A DNA stretch of 64,000 bases from Megaustenia siamemsis (taxonomy: Eukaryota; Mollusca; Gastropoda; Stylommatophora; Ariophantidae). Below are positions 53,421 to 64,000 of the stretch, piece by piece. The stretch spans positions 15,368,307-15,432,306 of the forward strand of contig JAVIAB010000160.1 of NCBI GenBank assembly GCA_032433765.1, written 5' to 3'. A program made the position numbers and the translations under genes. Under the pieces are notes generated by a model. It was not told the DNA's origin. It did no database searches and worked only from the letters and a program-made list of their open reading frames with translations. Positions within the stretch are counted from its first letter, which is position 1, and the number at the start of each line of letters is the position of its first letter.

Positions 53421-54380
53421 AATTGTCAGCAGAAATATATCGCACACCTTAGATCCCGAGCTACGGAGTTCGTGCACGTGGCCTAGGATACTCCTCGGCT
53501 TTTCACAAGGAGAAGCTATGGGTCGTCCGGAGCGCAGTGATGAAGATCCTAACAACAAAATAATGAAAAAAAACGGTTGGTATTTTTTTATAATTTTTTT
53601 TTCTTGCCATTTATTCTCCTGTTACCACTCATTGCAGAAGAATGTTGGGAATACTCGAATTTTGCACAGCAGTAATTGTTTTGCTGCATCAAGAGGTGGT
53701 ACAGATCAAAACAGTGGGCATGTGTACGAAGTGAACTCCAGAAAGAAACTTGAAGAACCAGTAACCCAAATAGCATTGAAACAAACAGACGGCAAAAACA
53801 GCGATCAGCGCAGTGAAAGGTCCAGTCGACATTCATAAACGTGGGCAGTACTCAGACTGTCAGTAAACAGACCAAACAGGTAACTGTGCGCATTCAAACG
53901 GAGCTATCAATAGACGGTGAGTAGAGGCATTTTCTAAGGATCGTAAATAGTGTGACGCGAGGATATGAATAAACAGTGATTCAACAAAAGAGTGTTTAGA
54001 AGAAATAGACTATTAGAAGACATTGAAATATATTTGGTCCACGCGACCAGGATAACGAAGTGTCAAAAGATTTGATACAAAAACGTTATCAAGAGCCAGT
54101 GTTAGCTGATAGTTAGTTAGTAATTTAGCTGGTGGTTGGAGAGCAGAAACCTGACTACACCAGTTCAAAATGAATACAAATACTCTGAAGCGTTACAGCA
54201 AAAGCCTAGAAATGGGGCACAAAGACTATTTTGCTTCAGAACAAGCTATTGGAGCGTGTTTGGCCCAGGAATGTGTTAGTCGTTGTCCCAACTAACGACT
54301 ATTTACCTCTTTCTCCACTCTTATGAATCCTTGTAAAATTATTGCATTTCAATTCCTCCACATTTCTATTATGGATTTTA
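53421..54380. other. Unassigned intron
   Basis: A 165-residue plus frame (53341-53838) crosses the S3 body and shows no recognised domain. I do not annotate it as a gene. Confidence 0.35.
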
Positions 54381-54384
54381 ACTC

Positions 54385-54425
54385 GTTTGCAGTGATACCG
54401 GGGCCTTCCATAACCATAACCATAA
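54385..54425 (-). mobile_element. S4 fragment next to a collagen donor site
   Basis: Plus text TTTGCAGTGATACCGGGGCC, TTCCATAACCATAAC is the reverse complement of the S4 start at 41640. It sits about 27 bp downstream of the exon 54453-54620 in transcript sense. Confidence 0.75.
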
Positions 54426-54452
54426 CTGTTGCAAAAAAACTGATGAGATTAC

Positions 54453-54620
54453 CGGTGTGGTGGTCCCGTCCTCCTTGACTCCCATTTGTATGTACCCGTT
54501 GAGGTCAATTTGGCGACGCGGTGGTAGAGGCTGGGAAGCGATTTGATTGCAGTCCAGATACATCACAATGTTGTCTCTGGTTACGCTGAAGTGTATTTTA
54601 TGCCAGTTTCTATTGAATAT
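54453..54620 (-). CDS. TSPN/laminin-G-like domain, third visible exon
   Basis: Minus translation begins IFNRNWHKIHFSVTRDNIVM and continues YLDCNQIASQPLPPRRQIDL and NGYIQMGVKEDGTTTP: 168 nt, 56 codons. The acceptor is TTCTATCTAG before ATA and the donor is GTAATC after CCG. NWHKI and YLDCN are hallmark strands of the TSPN fold. The upstream exon ends in phase 1 while this one starts in phase 0, so an exon is missing between them. Confidence 0.9.
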
Positions 54621-54624
54621 CTAG

Positions 54625-55075
54625 ATAGAAAACATAACGTCAAAATGATATTTCACCAAATACAATACACGACTACAAATGAATACAAAATATAGGGAAT
54701 GGGCAAATAAATGTGCTGCTGTAAAGCTGGTAGCAAGGAGTCTGTGGTGGAGTGTAACATACAATCCTACAAGGTGTGGTGACAGTTACACAAAAAAAAA
54801 ATGATGACGTTTCTGTGAAATGCGACCTCCTCCAAAGAACGATAACAAACGATGAAGCACAGATAAATTATACTTCATCTAGGATGGTTACAAAATATAC
54901 TTATGAGTTGGTGTACAAGAGAAGGGTACACGATATGAAATCACAAATAGACGACAAAATAATTCAAAAACACTCACCCAAAATAATAATTAAGCGCTTA
55001 AATTGTAGTTTGAAAAAAAGTTAACAGTTACAAGATTTGTTCAGTGTTACTAAAGCTCTTGTATAACTTGCAACC
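54625..55075. other. Unassigned intron
   Basis: A short open frame at 54776-55024 (plus) has no recognised motif. The unplaced small exon could lie in this intron. Confidence 0.35.
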
Positions 55076-55079
55076 CACT

Positions 55080-55260
55080 GGTATAATAACCAAGTAACCT
55101 GCAACATGCAACATATTTTTTTTATTATAATCAAGTAGCCTGCAATATATTTTTTATTATTATCAAGTAACCCGCAACATATATTTAAAATTATAATCAA
55201 GTAACCTGCAATATATTTGTTATTATTATCAAGTAACCTGCAACATACTTTTATAGTAAG
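55080..55260. repeat. Degenerate tandem repeat, about 45-60 bp
   Basis: Recurring AATCAAGTAACCTGCAACAT and ATATTTTTTATTAT with variable spacing, about four copies. Confidence 0.75.
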
Positions 55261-55639
55261 TAAATTACATAAAACGCCCTTCTATAATGAACAAGTAACC
55301 AGTCATTCTTCTTGTACTAACACATACTGTATTTTAAATAAAAATCTCTTTGAAAACAGTGGCTGTGAATTGGTCTGTAAATATAGTTGTAATTAAAACT
55401 AAGCTCAGCGATTCCCTTGAAACCACTTGGCGAACATCTTGGGTGTCACGACCCACAGAGTAGCAACAATGTGGTTCTAAATTTACCAAACATTTTTTAA
55501 AGACTTTTTGGCCAATCACAAAGCGTCCATATGAATGTGGGTGTTGAGTAACATCCGGTATGACGTCAGATTGTAAGTTTGGTCAAAAATAAGCAGCTAG
55601 ACATTTAAGACGCTTCATTCTCTCTTTATGACGTTCCCT

Positions 55640-56030
55640 CTGTGACTGCTACAGGACTATATAGACCTCTTCGTCATACCGACTTTGGAAAGGAGGTTAA
55701 GAGGGTGTCGATGTGTTGTCCTGTGGTTTGGGGTAGAACTGTCATATTTGCGCATTTCGGCCCAACAAATCCGACTTCGACAAACACAAATCCACGTCAC
55801 TTCTTCGAATGATAGAGATGGGAGTTAAGATGGGCACAGCCAGAAATGAGAAACTTAGTGGGCGTGTAAGAAGACTTATCAACCAACACAGAACTGGAGT
55901 CGTCAGCCGCTGGACACTGCGGGACTTGCTGAGGAAGGGACAGAGCACCTATGGACATGTTCGGAGTGCAATGATGATGACCCGCAAATAACTCAATACC
56001 TCAATAACATCCGACTTAAACACGGCATTT
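55640..56030 (+). mobile_element. S5 repeat split by a LINE-F insertion
   Basis: S5 text TGTTGTCCTGTGGTTTGGGG, then TTTCGGCCCAACAAATCCGA, runs to 55777 and resumes at 56009 with ATCCGACTTAAACACG. ATCCGACTT occurs at 55769-55777 and 56009-56017. Confidence 0.75.
55778..56008 (+). mobile_element. LINE-F 3' end, 231-bp insertion, 9-bp duplication
   Basis: Plus translation MGVKMGTARNEKLSGRVRRL, INQHRTGVVSRWTLRDLLRK is about 95% identical in protein to LINE-F at 10220-10420. Its tail is CGCAAATAACTCAATACC. Confidence 0.85.
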
Positions 56031-56335
56031 TTTTAAGTTCCGGGTTTCCCTGCCTCTTCCATCTCTTCTCGCTTAGCAAGATTAGACTTCTTAGTCTGTT
56101 CCTAGAGGCACTGAAAAGAGATGAGGTAGGGTCTGGATGGTTCTGGTCCACTGATCCTCTACGCTAGCCATCAGCTATGGTTCCCTGACAGCTTCCAGCT
56201 CTGTTGGCGCCCTGCCTTCTTAGACGTTTCGTTTTTAGTTCTTCTTTTACTCACTTTGAGTCTCCCGTTTCACTTTCTTTTTTAATGTTATGCTGTTCAG
56301 GGTATCGTCTTCATATGTTTAATTCAGCGGCTTTA
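56031..56335. other. Unassigned intron
   Basis: Moderately GC-rich, with CTGCCTCTTCCATCTCTTCT. No match inside the window. Confidence 0.35.
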
Positions 56336-56339
56336 GAAC

Positions 56340-56660
56340 ATTTTCAACCAATGGATTTAGATCAGCAGCTATAAAATATATTAAAGCAATGGATATAGAT
56401 CAGCAGCTATAGAATATATTAAAGCAATGGATATAGATCAGCAGCTATAGAATATATTAAAGTAATGGATATAGATCAGCAGCTATAGAATATATTAAAG
56501 TAATGGATATAGATCAGCAGCTATATAATATATTAAAGTAATGGATATAGATCAGCAGCTATAGAATATATTAAAGCAATGGATATAGATCAGCAGCTAT
56601 AGAATATATTAAAGTAATGGATAAAGATCAGCAGCTATAGAATATATTAAAGTAATGGAT
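56340..56660. repeat. Minisatellite, about 38-bp unit
   Basis: Eight copies of AATGGATATAGATCAGCAGC plus TATAGAATATATTAAAG. Confidence 0.93.
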
Positions 56661-56809
56661 CTTACGAATGAAAAAGTTGACCATCAGGTGTTCTTTTCTT
56701 TGTCTTTGTTTTTGTTTAACATTATAAGATCATACTCTTTTCATTTTAGATATAATATCTTGATTGTATTTGTTTACATTAATATCATACATTATAATAA
56801 TACATCAAT

Positions 56810-57285
56810 ATTTATTTCTAGACATTTCTTGGCAATATTTCTTTTTCAGACATTTCTTGGCAATATTTCTTTCTAGACATTTCTTGACAATATTTATTTC
56901 TATAATTTCTTGGCAATATTTATTTCTAGACATTTCTTGACAATATTTCTTTCTAGACATTTCTTGGCAATATTTATTTCTATAATTTCTTGGCAATATT
57001 TATTTCTAGACATTTCTTGGCAATATTTATTTCTAGACATTTCTTGGCAATATTTATTTCTAGACATTTCTTGGCAATATTTATTTCTAGACATTTCTTG
57101 GCAATATTTATTTCTAGACATTTCTTGGCAATATTTATTTCTAGACATTTCTTGGCAATATTTATTTCTAGACATTTCTTGGCAATATTTATTTCTAGAC
57201 ATTTCTTGGCAATATTTATTTCTAGACATTTCTTGGCAATATTTATTTCTAGACATTTCTTGGCAATATTTATTGACTAAATTAT
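56810..57285. repeat. Minisatellite, 27-bp unit
   Basis: About 17 copies of TTTATTTCTAGACATTTCTT plus GGCAATA. Open frames on both strands (for example 56990-57280 plus, 56900-57256 minus) are products of the 27-bp period. Confidence 0.95.
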
Positions 57286-57387
57286 AAAGCTACGACATCA
57301 GTTTGTGAATAAATGTTTAGACACAACTTTGTATCTATGTTTCCTATAAAAACAAGCACAGCCACATACACATATAGTTTGCTTGCT

Positions 57388-57535
57388 TGAGTTCGCCCGA
57401 TGACTAAATGAATACACTTCTTCATCATCCGCCCTTAAAAGGACATTAAGTGGGCGTGCCTGCGTTGTGTTGTGGTTTGAAGTATAACTGTGATATTTAT
57501 GCCAATCGGCCCAACACATCCGACTTCAGCACGCA
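57388..57535. mobile_element. S5 dispersed repeat
   Basis: GTTCGCCCGATGACTAAATG, CTTCATCATCCGCCCTTAAA and CATCCGACTTCAGCACG match 8427-8605 closely. Confidence 0.82.
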
Positions 57536-57719
57536 AATATAGTTTGAAATACTTGCACTGTCATAGGATACAACAACAACAACACAAGTAGTAGCTTCTA
57601 GTGATTTACTACGTCTGGATAACATAGACATTCTTACCACCCATTCCTACTACCCTCCTCTCAACCAACACTTCACTGATTATTTCACCCCAAGAACTTC
57701 ATTTATCACTGGAAAAAAT

Positions 57720-58060
57720 TAATTTATTGTATTCCTGGATAATTTTAGTCATTATTTATCCTTAGACAAAATTAATATATTGTATTCCTGGATAATTTTA
57801 GTAATTATTTATCCTTGGTCAAAATTAATATATTGTATTCTTGGATAATTTTAGTAATTATTTATCCTTGGACAAAATTAATATATTGTATTCCTGGATA
57901 ATTTTAGTAATTATTTATCATTGGACAACATTAATATTTTCTACTCATGAACAGTTTTAGTAATTATTTATCCTTGGACAACATTAGTATTTTGTATTGC
58001 TGAATAATATTAGTATTTATATTTCGTTCAACAAAATTAATATTGTGTACATCTGAATAA
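57720..58060. repeat. Minisatellite, about 53-bp unit
   Basis: Five to six copies of ATTCCTGGATAATTTTAGTA plus ATTATTTATCCTTGGACAAA, diverging to the right. Confidence 0.9.
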
Positions 58061-58850
58061 TATCATTGATAATACATCATTTGACAACATTAGTGTTTTT
58101 TTATTGAGTCATTCAACTCATTGAAAGCGGTCATTTTATTTGTAAAATGTATCTCCAACAGAACTTGTCTATTTAACTAATAATATTTACTCAAAATATT
58201 TAAATTCTGTTTGCGAAAATATTTAACATACAACTAAATAACATTTACTAATAAGTTATGCATTAAAGACGGTACACTCAAATTAATACACAGTACAAGT
58301 TTACACAGAACAAATGAAATTCTTTTGTGGAACTCGTTTATTTAAGTAAAACAATTTGATTCAAAAATTACATTCCATGTGCAGGACGAGTGATCGTAGA
58401 TACCAATGATTTAATTTACAACAATAATTCTAATACGGACTTTCTAATACTGTTGAGCCACGATGTCTTCACCCGTTTGTCCCTAATTTGTTGTTTTTTT
58501 CTATCACCCCTGTCTGTTTCTATTTAAGATAGTCAGGACATAATACCTTTGATGACTTCCGGGTTGTTGACTCCATATTTTGTTCCTCTGACACCCACAG
58601 TCTGTTCGCTGTAGAGAACTGACTTATAGCCCGTTTTGGTACTCTCCAACCCAGATGATTAATCTCTTTTCATTCTTTTCTTTAATCACAGGTTTCCTCT
58701 CCATTTCTTTCATTTGTTCTATCCCTTTTCCTTCCTACGTTAGCTTGATTACCTCTCTTCTATTCTTTTTATTTCTCATTGATTTAGCAGTCACGCTCAT
58801 CTTAGATGCAGCAGAGTTTATCTTTATTTCTTTGTTCGTTTTGTGTTGTT
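58061..58850. other. AT-rich intron, nothing recognised
   Basis: No repeat unit or collagen code identified. This is a candidate location for the missing small exon. Confidence 0.35.
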
Positions 58851-58855
58851 CATGT

Positions 58856-58905
58856 TTTCTGAGGAAGGCTTGTAGGCAGAAACGTCAGTATTTTGTTGTG
58901 TTCCC
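58856..58905 (+). other. Hammerhead-like dispersed motif, copy e
   Basis: Plus strand TCTGAGGAAGGCTTG, then GGCAGAAACGTCAG. CUGAUGA is altered to CUGAGGA and stem II no longer pairs well. Confidence 0.35.
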
Positions 58906-59009
58906 TTTTTATAAAGCTGTGACCATATCTTGTAGGAGCGCACGTTACACCCCACCTCTTGCTCTTCTTCCCCATTGCCATCTTTATCTTCTCTCTTTCT
59001 CTCTTTCTC

Positions 59010-59370
<361 letters not shown>

Positions 59371-59610
59371 TTCTCGTTTTCTTTGTACTCTATAGGACAC
59401 CTCCTCTTGTCTTTCCAATTATTATTTTTTTTTATTCCTTTGGTCTAATTAAATCCTACCTGCCCAATTGTTTATTAATCTTTTAAACAGACTCTACGTA
59501 AATCCTGGCCATCATTCTATCTTTCCGCCATTTTATTTTAGAGACGTGCTGTGTTTTCTGGCATGTTTTAATGTGTTTAACTTGTGCAGTTTGTTTGTAT
59601 TACCTGATGG

Positions 59611-59675
59611 AAGCTTTTTCCGAAACGCTGTAGTTTGTATTCTCATTCTATTAGTTTAGCTGTTCAATCCCATTT
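59611..59675 (+). other. Hammerhead-like dispersed motif, copy f
   Basis: Plus strand CCTGATGGAAGCTTTTTCCG, then AAACGC, and TTAGTTTAGCTGTTCAAT 40 nt on. GGAA pairs with TTCC around GCTTT. It shares the downstream TTTAGCTG box with copies a, b and c. Confidence 0.42.
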
Positions 59676-59800
59676 TATGTTTATTCTGTACACTGTCCTT
59701 AATTTCCCGTCCATGCTACCAAACTGATTCATTTGTGTCTAAGTGACAAACAAATCGCAATTAGCTCCACATACCCGCCTAGATCTCCTGTTGAACTCAC

Positions 59801-60000
59801 GTCTCTCCAGGCGGCCGCTGGCACCCAAAAAGTACAGCTCCACCATCTTCCTCTGTCCGTCCAACATAACCCCGAACTGAGGTTGACCTCGAAGATCCCT
59901 GACCTGGAAGAGGTTCCATCTCTGGTCTGGGGTGTCGTCCAACATGCGGAACGTGCTAACAAAAGAGAACTGCTCAGGGACGCCGTTCGGAAACAGGTCT
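59801..60000 (-). CDS. TSPN/laminin-G-like domain, second visible exon
   Basis: Starting with the split Thr codon, minus translation continues DLFPNGVPEQFSFVSTFRML, DDTPDQRWNLFQVRDLRGQP and QFGVMLDGQRKMVELYFLG, ending ASGRLER: 200 nt. The acceptor is TATCTTCTACAG and the donor is GTGAGT. It joins in frame to the upstream exon (AC + A). It ends with one extra base (phase 1), which the exon at 54453-54620 cannot complete. Confidence 0.92.
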
Positions 60001-60061
60001 CTGTAGAAGATAAACACCTTGTTCACATGTTTACAATGACAATATACATTCAAAATTGAAG

Positions 60062-60680
60062 GAACAGACCTGGACACAGTTCTGAGCTACAACTATCTTG
60101 GACATACCATAACCAGTGATGGAAAATGTACAATTGAAATGAAATAAAGAATATAAATGGCAAAGGGTAATTTTAATGTCATGAAGAATATACTAACATC
60201 AAAACAAATAGCACTAGGACTAAAACTAAGAATAACAAAATGTTACATCTTCTCAACATTCCTGTATGGTGCAATGACATGGACATTAGACCAGAAAACA
60301 GAACAGAGAATTGAAGCTTTTAAAATGTGGATTTATAAAAGAATAGGTAGAATTAGATGGAAAGAAAAGAAAACAAATGATGAAGTCTTAAAACAACTAA
60401 AAATGAAAAGAGAACTATTAAATATAATTCAAACAAGACAAATGAGATTTTTGGGGCATGTTAAAAGACACAAAAGCCTAATAAAAAATTATATTGGAAG
60501 GGAAAATACAAGGTAAAAAAGAAAGAGGCAGACCAGGACTAACATGGACAAGTAACATTAAAAGATGGACAAGTCAGCCTATGACAACCTGCACTATCAA
60601 AGCAAGAGACAAAGCTGGTGTGGCGCCACATGGTAGCCAACCTTCGATACGGAGACGGCACTCAATTATGATGATGACGG
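60062..60680 (+). mobile_element. LINE-B 3' end, about 60 bp from a collagen acceptor
   Basis: Plus frames KGNFNVMKNILTSKQIALGL, TWTLDQKTEQRIEAFKMWIY, QTRQMRFLGHVKRHKSLIK, then a frameshift and RGRPGLTWTSNIKRWTSQPM. It ends GCACTCAATTATGATGATG. It is antisense to the collagen gene. Confidence 0.86.
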
Positions 60681-60754
60681 TATGAATGGGTCGACAGCCA
60701 GCATCACAAAGTTTGTGTAGTCATAGATGTTCCTAACCATTAACGGGTTATCAG

Positions 60755-60935
60755 CTACATCATAAGCTGTCATTGTAAAAAGTATTGTTATGGAAACAGA
60801 ACCATATATTTTAGAGCAGTGATCTCTGCAATATGTGCCACTTTGGCTTGCAAGGTTTCTGTTTTTGAGATTGTAGTTCTGCCCTATGTGCCGTCTTCGG
60901 CTCGAATGGACTGTAGATAGATAGATCTACATCAT
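60755..60935 (+). mobile_element. S6 element, 5'-truncated
   Basis: Matches 39475-39640: AAGCTGTCATTGTAAAAAGT, TGATCTCTGCAATATGTGCC, tail GTGCCGTCTTCGGCTCGAAT and (GATA)n. Confidence 0.85.
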
Positions 60936-60954
60936 CCCAGCACCGCTAGACGTC

Positions 60955-61190
60955 GCATTGGACTCGGATTGTTTTTTTAACTACAGTCCCCATTCTTTGG
61001 CGAGATGCTACATCTTTACAAATGAGTCTATTCCTGCCAGCTTTGCCTCTCTTATCAGTGTTCTTTTCAGTGCCTTCTCTTTTTCTGTAGCCTGATGTTT
61101 CCCACATAAGCGCCAGTTTGAGATTCTCTTGTTCTCATTTGTCAACACATACTGATCCTTGTCCATCTTCTCTTCCTAATTATAGATGAG
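60955..61190 (-). mobile_element. LINE-C-like 3' fragment
   Basis: CTATTCCTGCCAGCTTTGCC, TCTCTTATCAGTGTTCTTTT and TGATGTTTCCCACATAAG follow LINE-C at 45118-45215 with many differences. Confidence 0.65.
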
Positions 61191-61234
61191 TTCATTTGTT
61201 GTGTGCCTTTTTATCTTATCTGTATGTTAGTCTT

Positions 61235-61453
61235 ACGGACAAGGGGTAGGGTTCGATCCCAACCGACGGCATCTGGGTTCACCCAGCCTTAAATGGGTAC
61301 CGGATTTTTTCTGGGAAAGGAAAGCGGCACGAGCGTAATACCGACCACATTACCCCAAAAATCATGTGCTGAAGAAGGTCTGTAAAATGTATGGTCACTA
61401 ACACCATATTTCCTATACCCCACTTGGCGTGACGGGGGCTCTTTACTTTTTCC
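61235..61453 (+). mobile_element. S1 SINE, tRNA head truncated, 12-bp duplication
   Basis: TATGTTAGTCTT at 61223-61234 and 61454-61465. The element starts inside the tRNA-like head (GGACAAGGGGTAGGGTTCGA) and ends GGGGGCTCTTTACTTTTTCC. Confidence 0.87.
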
Positions 61454-61554
61454 TATGTTAGTCTTGAATTCAGTCCATAGTATACAGAGCTTCCGTCTTA
61501 GTTATTTGCTTTCGAAAAAGATGAGTTTATTTAGGGGTTCATCATCATCATCAT

Positions 61555-62235
61555 TCGGGGGTTAGATCATCAATTATTTAGATCTCAAACTTATTAGAAC
61601 ATCATTTGGTTAGACCATCATTTATTTAGAACATCAGTTGGTTACACTATCAGTTGGTTAGAACATCAGTTGGTTAGACCATCAGTTGATTAGACCATCA
61701 GTTGATTAGACCATCGGTTGGTTAGACCATCAGTTGGTTAGAACATCAGTTGGTTACACCATCAGTTGGTTAGACCATAAGTTGGTTAGATCATCAGTTG
61801 GTTAGATCATCAGTTGGTTAGACCATCAGTTGGTTAGACCATAAGTTGGTTAGATCATCAGTTGGTTTGATCATCAATTGATTAGACCATCAATTATACT
61901 TTTAATTGGTTAGACCATCATTTGGTTAGACTACAAGTTAGACCATCCAATGGTTGTACTATCAGTTGGTTAGACCATTAGTAGGTTAGCTCATCAATTG
62001 TTTAGACCATAAATTGGTTAGACCATCAATTGTTGAGACCATCAGTTGATTAGACTATCAATTGTTTAGACCATCGTTTGGTTTGACTATCAGTTAGACC
62101 AGCAATTGTCTAGACCATCAGTTGTTTAGACCAGCAGTTGGTTAGACCATCAGTTGTATAGACCATCAGTTGGGTAGACCATCAATTTGTCTAGACCATC
62201 AGTTGGTTAGATCAGCAGTTAGTTAGACAATTTAT
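61555..62235. repeat. Minisatellite, about 16-bp unit
   Basis: About 40 copies of TTGGTTAGACCATCAG, increasingly degenerate to the right and echoing to about 62500 as GATCATCAA scraps. Confidence 0.92.
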
Positions 62236-62840
62236 TTGTAATTGTCAAGATCATGACTTTGTGCGATCATAATGATTAGGTCAGAATGGTAAGCTGTTTC
62301 GACAAATTATCTCGTTCGAACATAAACTGATCAGATCAACAACTGCTTGGATCATTATCAAGTTCAGAATAATCAATTAATCGGGTCGGCTTATTAATAA
62401 ATTGTTGAACAAAATCATCTGATTAGATCATCATATGGTTATCTTATCAATCGAACAGATCATCATTTTCTTAAACAATCAACTGATTAAATACTCCGTT
62501 TGATTATTGCATGAGCAAGCACAACCTCATAGGAACTATGTCCCCCTTCTTAGACATCGAGCGGTTTTCGTACTGATGATGCACGGGTTATACATGCACA
62601 GCTTCAAACTTCTCTCTCCTGTTTCTCGAAGAGGGAAGGTAAATACGTTATTTAAAAAAAAAATGTATCCTGCTAATTTCGGATGTTTTGGGTCGAAACA
62701 AATGCAGCTAAGACATCATCCTGCAAAATATAACACAACGCAACTTACGTCAAATTAACGCTATTTTAAGGGCGGACGAGTAAAAGAAGTAATTAGCTAG
62801 TAACTTGAACAAACAAACAATTTGATCACACATTCCCTTC
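62236..62840. other. Intron, mostly unassigned
   Basis: Only decayed traces of the 16-bp unit. An 83-codon open frame at 62507-62758 has no recognised motif. Confidence 0.35.
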
Positions 62841-62844
62841 TTAC

Positions 62845-62977
62845 GTGGTCGGTATCCTAAGACTGGCGGTGTTCTCTATACGGTACGCTGTCTGGAAGGA
62901 GTTGCTGCCTTGGACTGTTGCTAGGCCTCGCTGTCTTCGAGGATCGTCCAGTCTGAATTTGGAAATGAAATCAAAAC
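62845..62977 (-). CDS. TSPN/laminin-G-like domain, first visible exon
   Basis: Minus translation (second base of a Gly codon onward) FDFISKFRLDDPRQRGLATV, then QGSNSFQTAYRIENTASLRI and PT: 133 nt. The acceptor is TTCCCCTGCAG and the donor is GTAAGA. The GFDFI start with a later YRI and LRIP is the N-terminal TSPN signature. The signal peptide exons must lie beyond 64000. Confidence 0.9.
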
Positions 62978-63004
62978 CTGCAGGGGAAGTAAGATAATGA
63001 TTTG

Positions 63005-63475
63005 TGGTTATTGCAAGTGGAATTCCAACTTTGTGCTATGAAAGTCAAACATGGACCCTTTCTAAATCACATTTAAGAAAGATCAATACATGTGAGATGC
63101 GATGCTTGAGAAAAGTAACAAACAACACAAGAAGAGATAGAATGCCAAATGAAACCATAAGAAAAATAGTAGGAACAAAACCCTGCCAAGAATATATAGA
63201 ACAACAACTTAAATGGTTTGACCACCTGGTCAGAATGAATCATTATCAATCACCATCAAGGGCGTTCTTCTCGAGAATGCATGGAAAAAGACCAAGAGGA
63301 AGACCCAGAAGAAGATGGACAGATGCAGTGACAGAGACATGTAACAACAAAGGAAAATCACTAATTCAGACAGTTCGAGCAGCTCAAGAACGACAAATGA
63401 TATAAACCACGACACCTTTTAGGTATCAGTGAAAGAGAAAAGAAGAAGAAGGAGAAGAAGAAGCATAGTGGGATT
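63005..63475 (+). mobile_element. LINE-E 3' end with (GAA)n tail
   Basis: Plus translation SGIPTLCYESQTWTLSKSHL, LRKVTNNTRRDRMPNETIRK and RMHGKRPRGRPRRRWTDAVT, ending RAAQERQMI and stop. The A/G-rich tail (GAAGAAGGAGAAGAAG) is at about 63440-63463. It starts about 27 bp upstream (transcript sense) of the acceptor at 62978. The frame is open for about 133 codons. Confidence 0.85.
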
Positions 63476-63479
63476 TTTT

Positions 63480-63854
63480 AGGCTTTCATATGATATGAGA
63501 TTAGTGAAGATAAACATTTAAAAGTATAGTCACTGTTTATATTTCAATAAATTATAACAGACATAAACATGACAGGTAGACAGCCTGAACAAAAAAGACA
63601 GCGAGAAGGAATTATAATCGTTGCAGCGTGTCGTACTTTGCTTTGTGAGAGTCATTTGCGCCATAATCAAACATTTCAAACAAGGAAATCATGCAACAAT
63701 CTTTATTAATAGAAGCAAGAATACGTGTTCTCTGATATAAGTGTGTTATCATCCGCTGGAATTCGAGTTGTGTACCTAAATTCAGTCGGGGCAAGCATCA
63801 TATATATGTTTGCATATGTATATGATTTTCAAGCTTGTTAATATGGCATCTTTT
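63480..63854. other. AT-rich intron, nothing recognised
   Basis: No repeat or coding signal identified. Confidence 0.4.
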
Positions 63855-64000
63855 TGTCTTTTGAATAAAATGTTTAATTTACAATTGGAATAATGGATTA
63901 CATTAATCAGAACGAGAGCATCCAATAAAATGTTTAATTTACAATTGGAATAATGGATTACATTAATCAGAACGAGAGCATTCAACAAAATGTTTAATTT
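63855..64000. repeat. 60-bp tandem repeat running off the window
   Basis: Unit AAAATGTTTAATTTACAATT plus GGAATAATGGATTACATTAA and TCAGAACGAGAGCATCCAAT, two full copies and the start of a third. Confidence 0.93.

Noticed and set aside
53341..53838. 165-residue plus-strand frame as a possible gene
   Set aside because: Its first part is the S3 SINE body and the rest shows no motif, homologous family or splice signals that I recognise.

Overview
The window is animal nuclear DNA, most likely from a mollusc or another lophotrochozoan. Evidence: small phase-0 Gly-X-Y exons separated by kilobase introns, many RTE-like LINE remnants ending in short tandem tails, tRNA-derived SINEs, and very dense minisatellites. 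The species assignment is inference. Nothing prokaryotic (operon, CRISPR, phage) is present.

One host gene explains all convincing non-repeat coding sequence. It is a minus-strand FACIT-type collagen resembling the alpha-1(IX) chain, entering at the right edge and leaving at the left. I resolve 18 exons. Three encode a thrombospondin-N/laminin-G-like domain (62845-62977, 59801-60000, 54453-54620). Two encode its C-terminal extension (49991-50068, 47076-47144), and one is a Cys-containing junction (44630-44680). Twelve are collagenous (41354-41452 down to 272-325). Every collagen exon is flanked by AG/GT and carries whole codons. The signal peptide and start of the N domain lie beyond 64000, and the C-terminal collagen and NC domains lie left of base 1. 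A small exon between 54620 and 59801 is predicted but was not found.

The introns consist almost entirely of repeats. I use local names. LINE-A and LINE-B are RTE-like 3' ends with (GAT)n tails. LINE-C has an intact 495-residue RT reading frame and a (TAGA)n tail. LINE-D is the fragment flanked by 360-bp direct repeats. LINE-E has a (GAA)n tail. LINE-F and LINE-G carry RNase H. LINE-H has a terminal Cys pair. LINE-I is known only from its C-terminus. S1, S2 and S3 have tRNA-like heads, S4 and S5 are dispersed modules of unknown origin, and S6 is a 275-bp element with a LINE-like tail.

The most unusual theme is the origin of the minisatellites. At least five arrays are tandem amplifications of identifiable pieces of LINE coding sequence: 455-1310, 24241-25340, 25691-25985, 35499-36250 and 42036-43190. 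A sixth (52405-53135) appears to come from the tRNA head of a SINE. Other notable items are a LINE fragment between two 360-bp direct repeats differing at one base, a repeated hammerhead-like core motif, several nested insertions with readable target-site duplications, and an interstitial telomere-like tract mixing TTAGGG and TTTAGGG.
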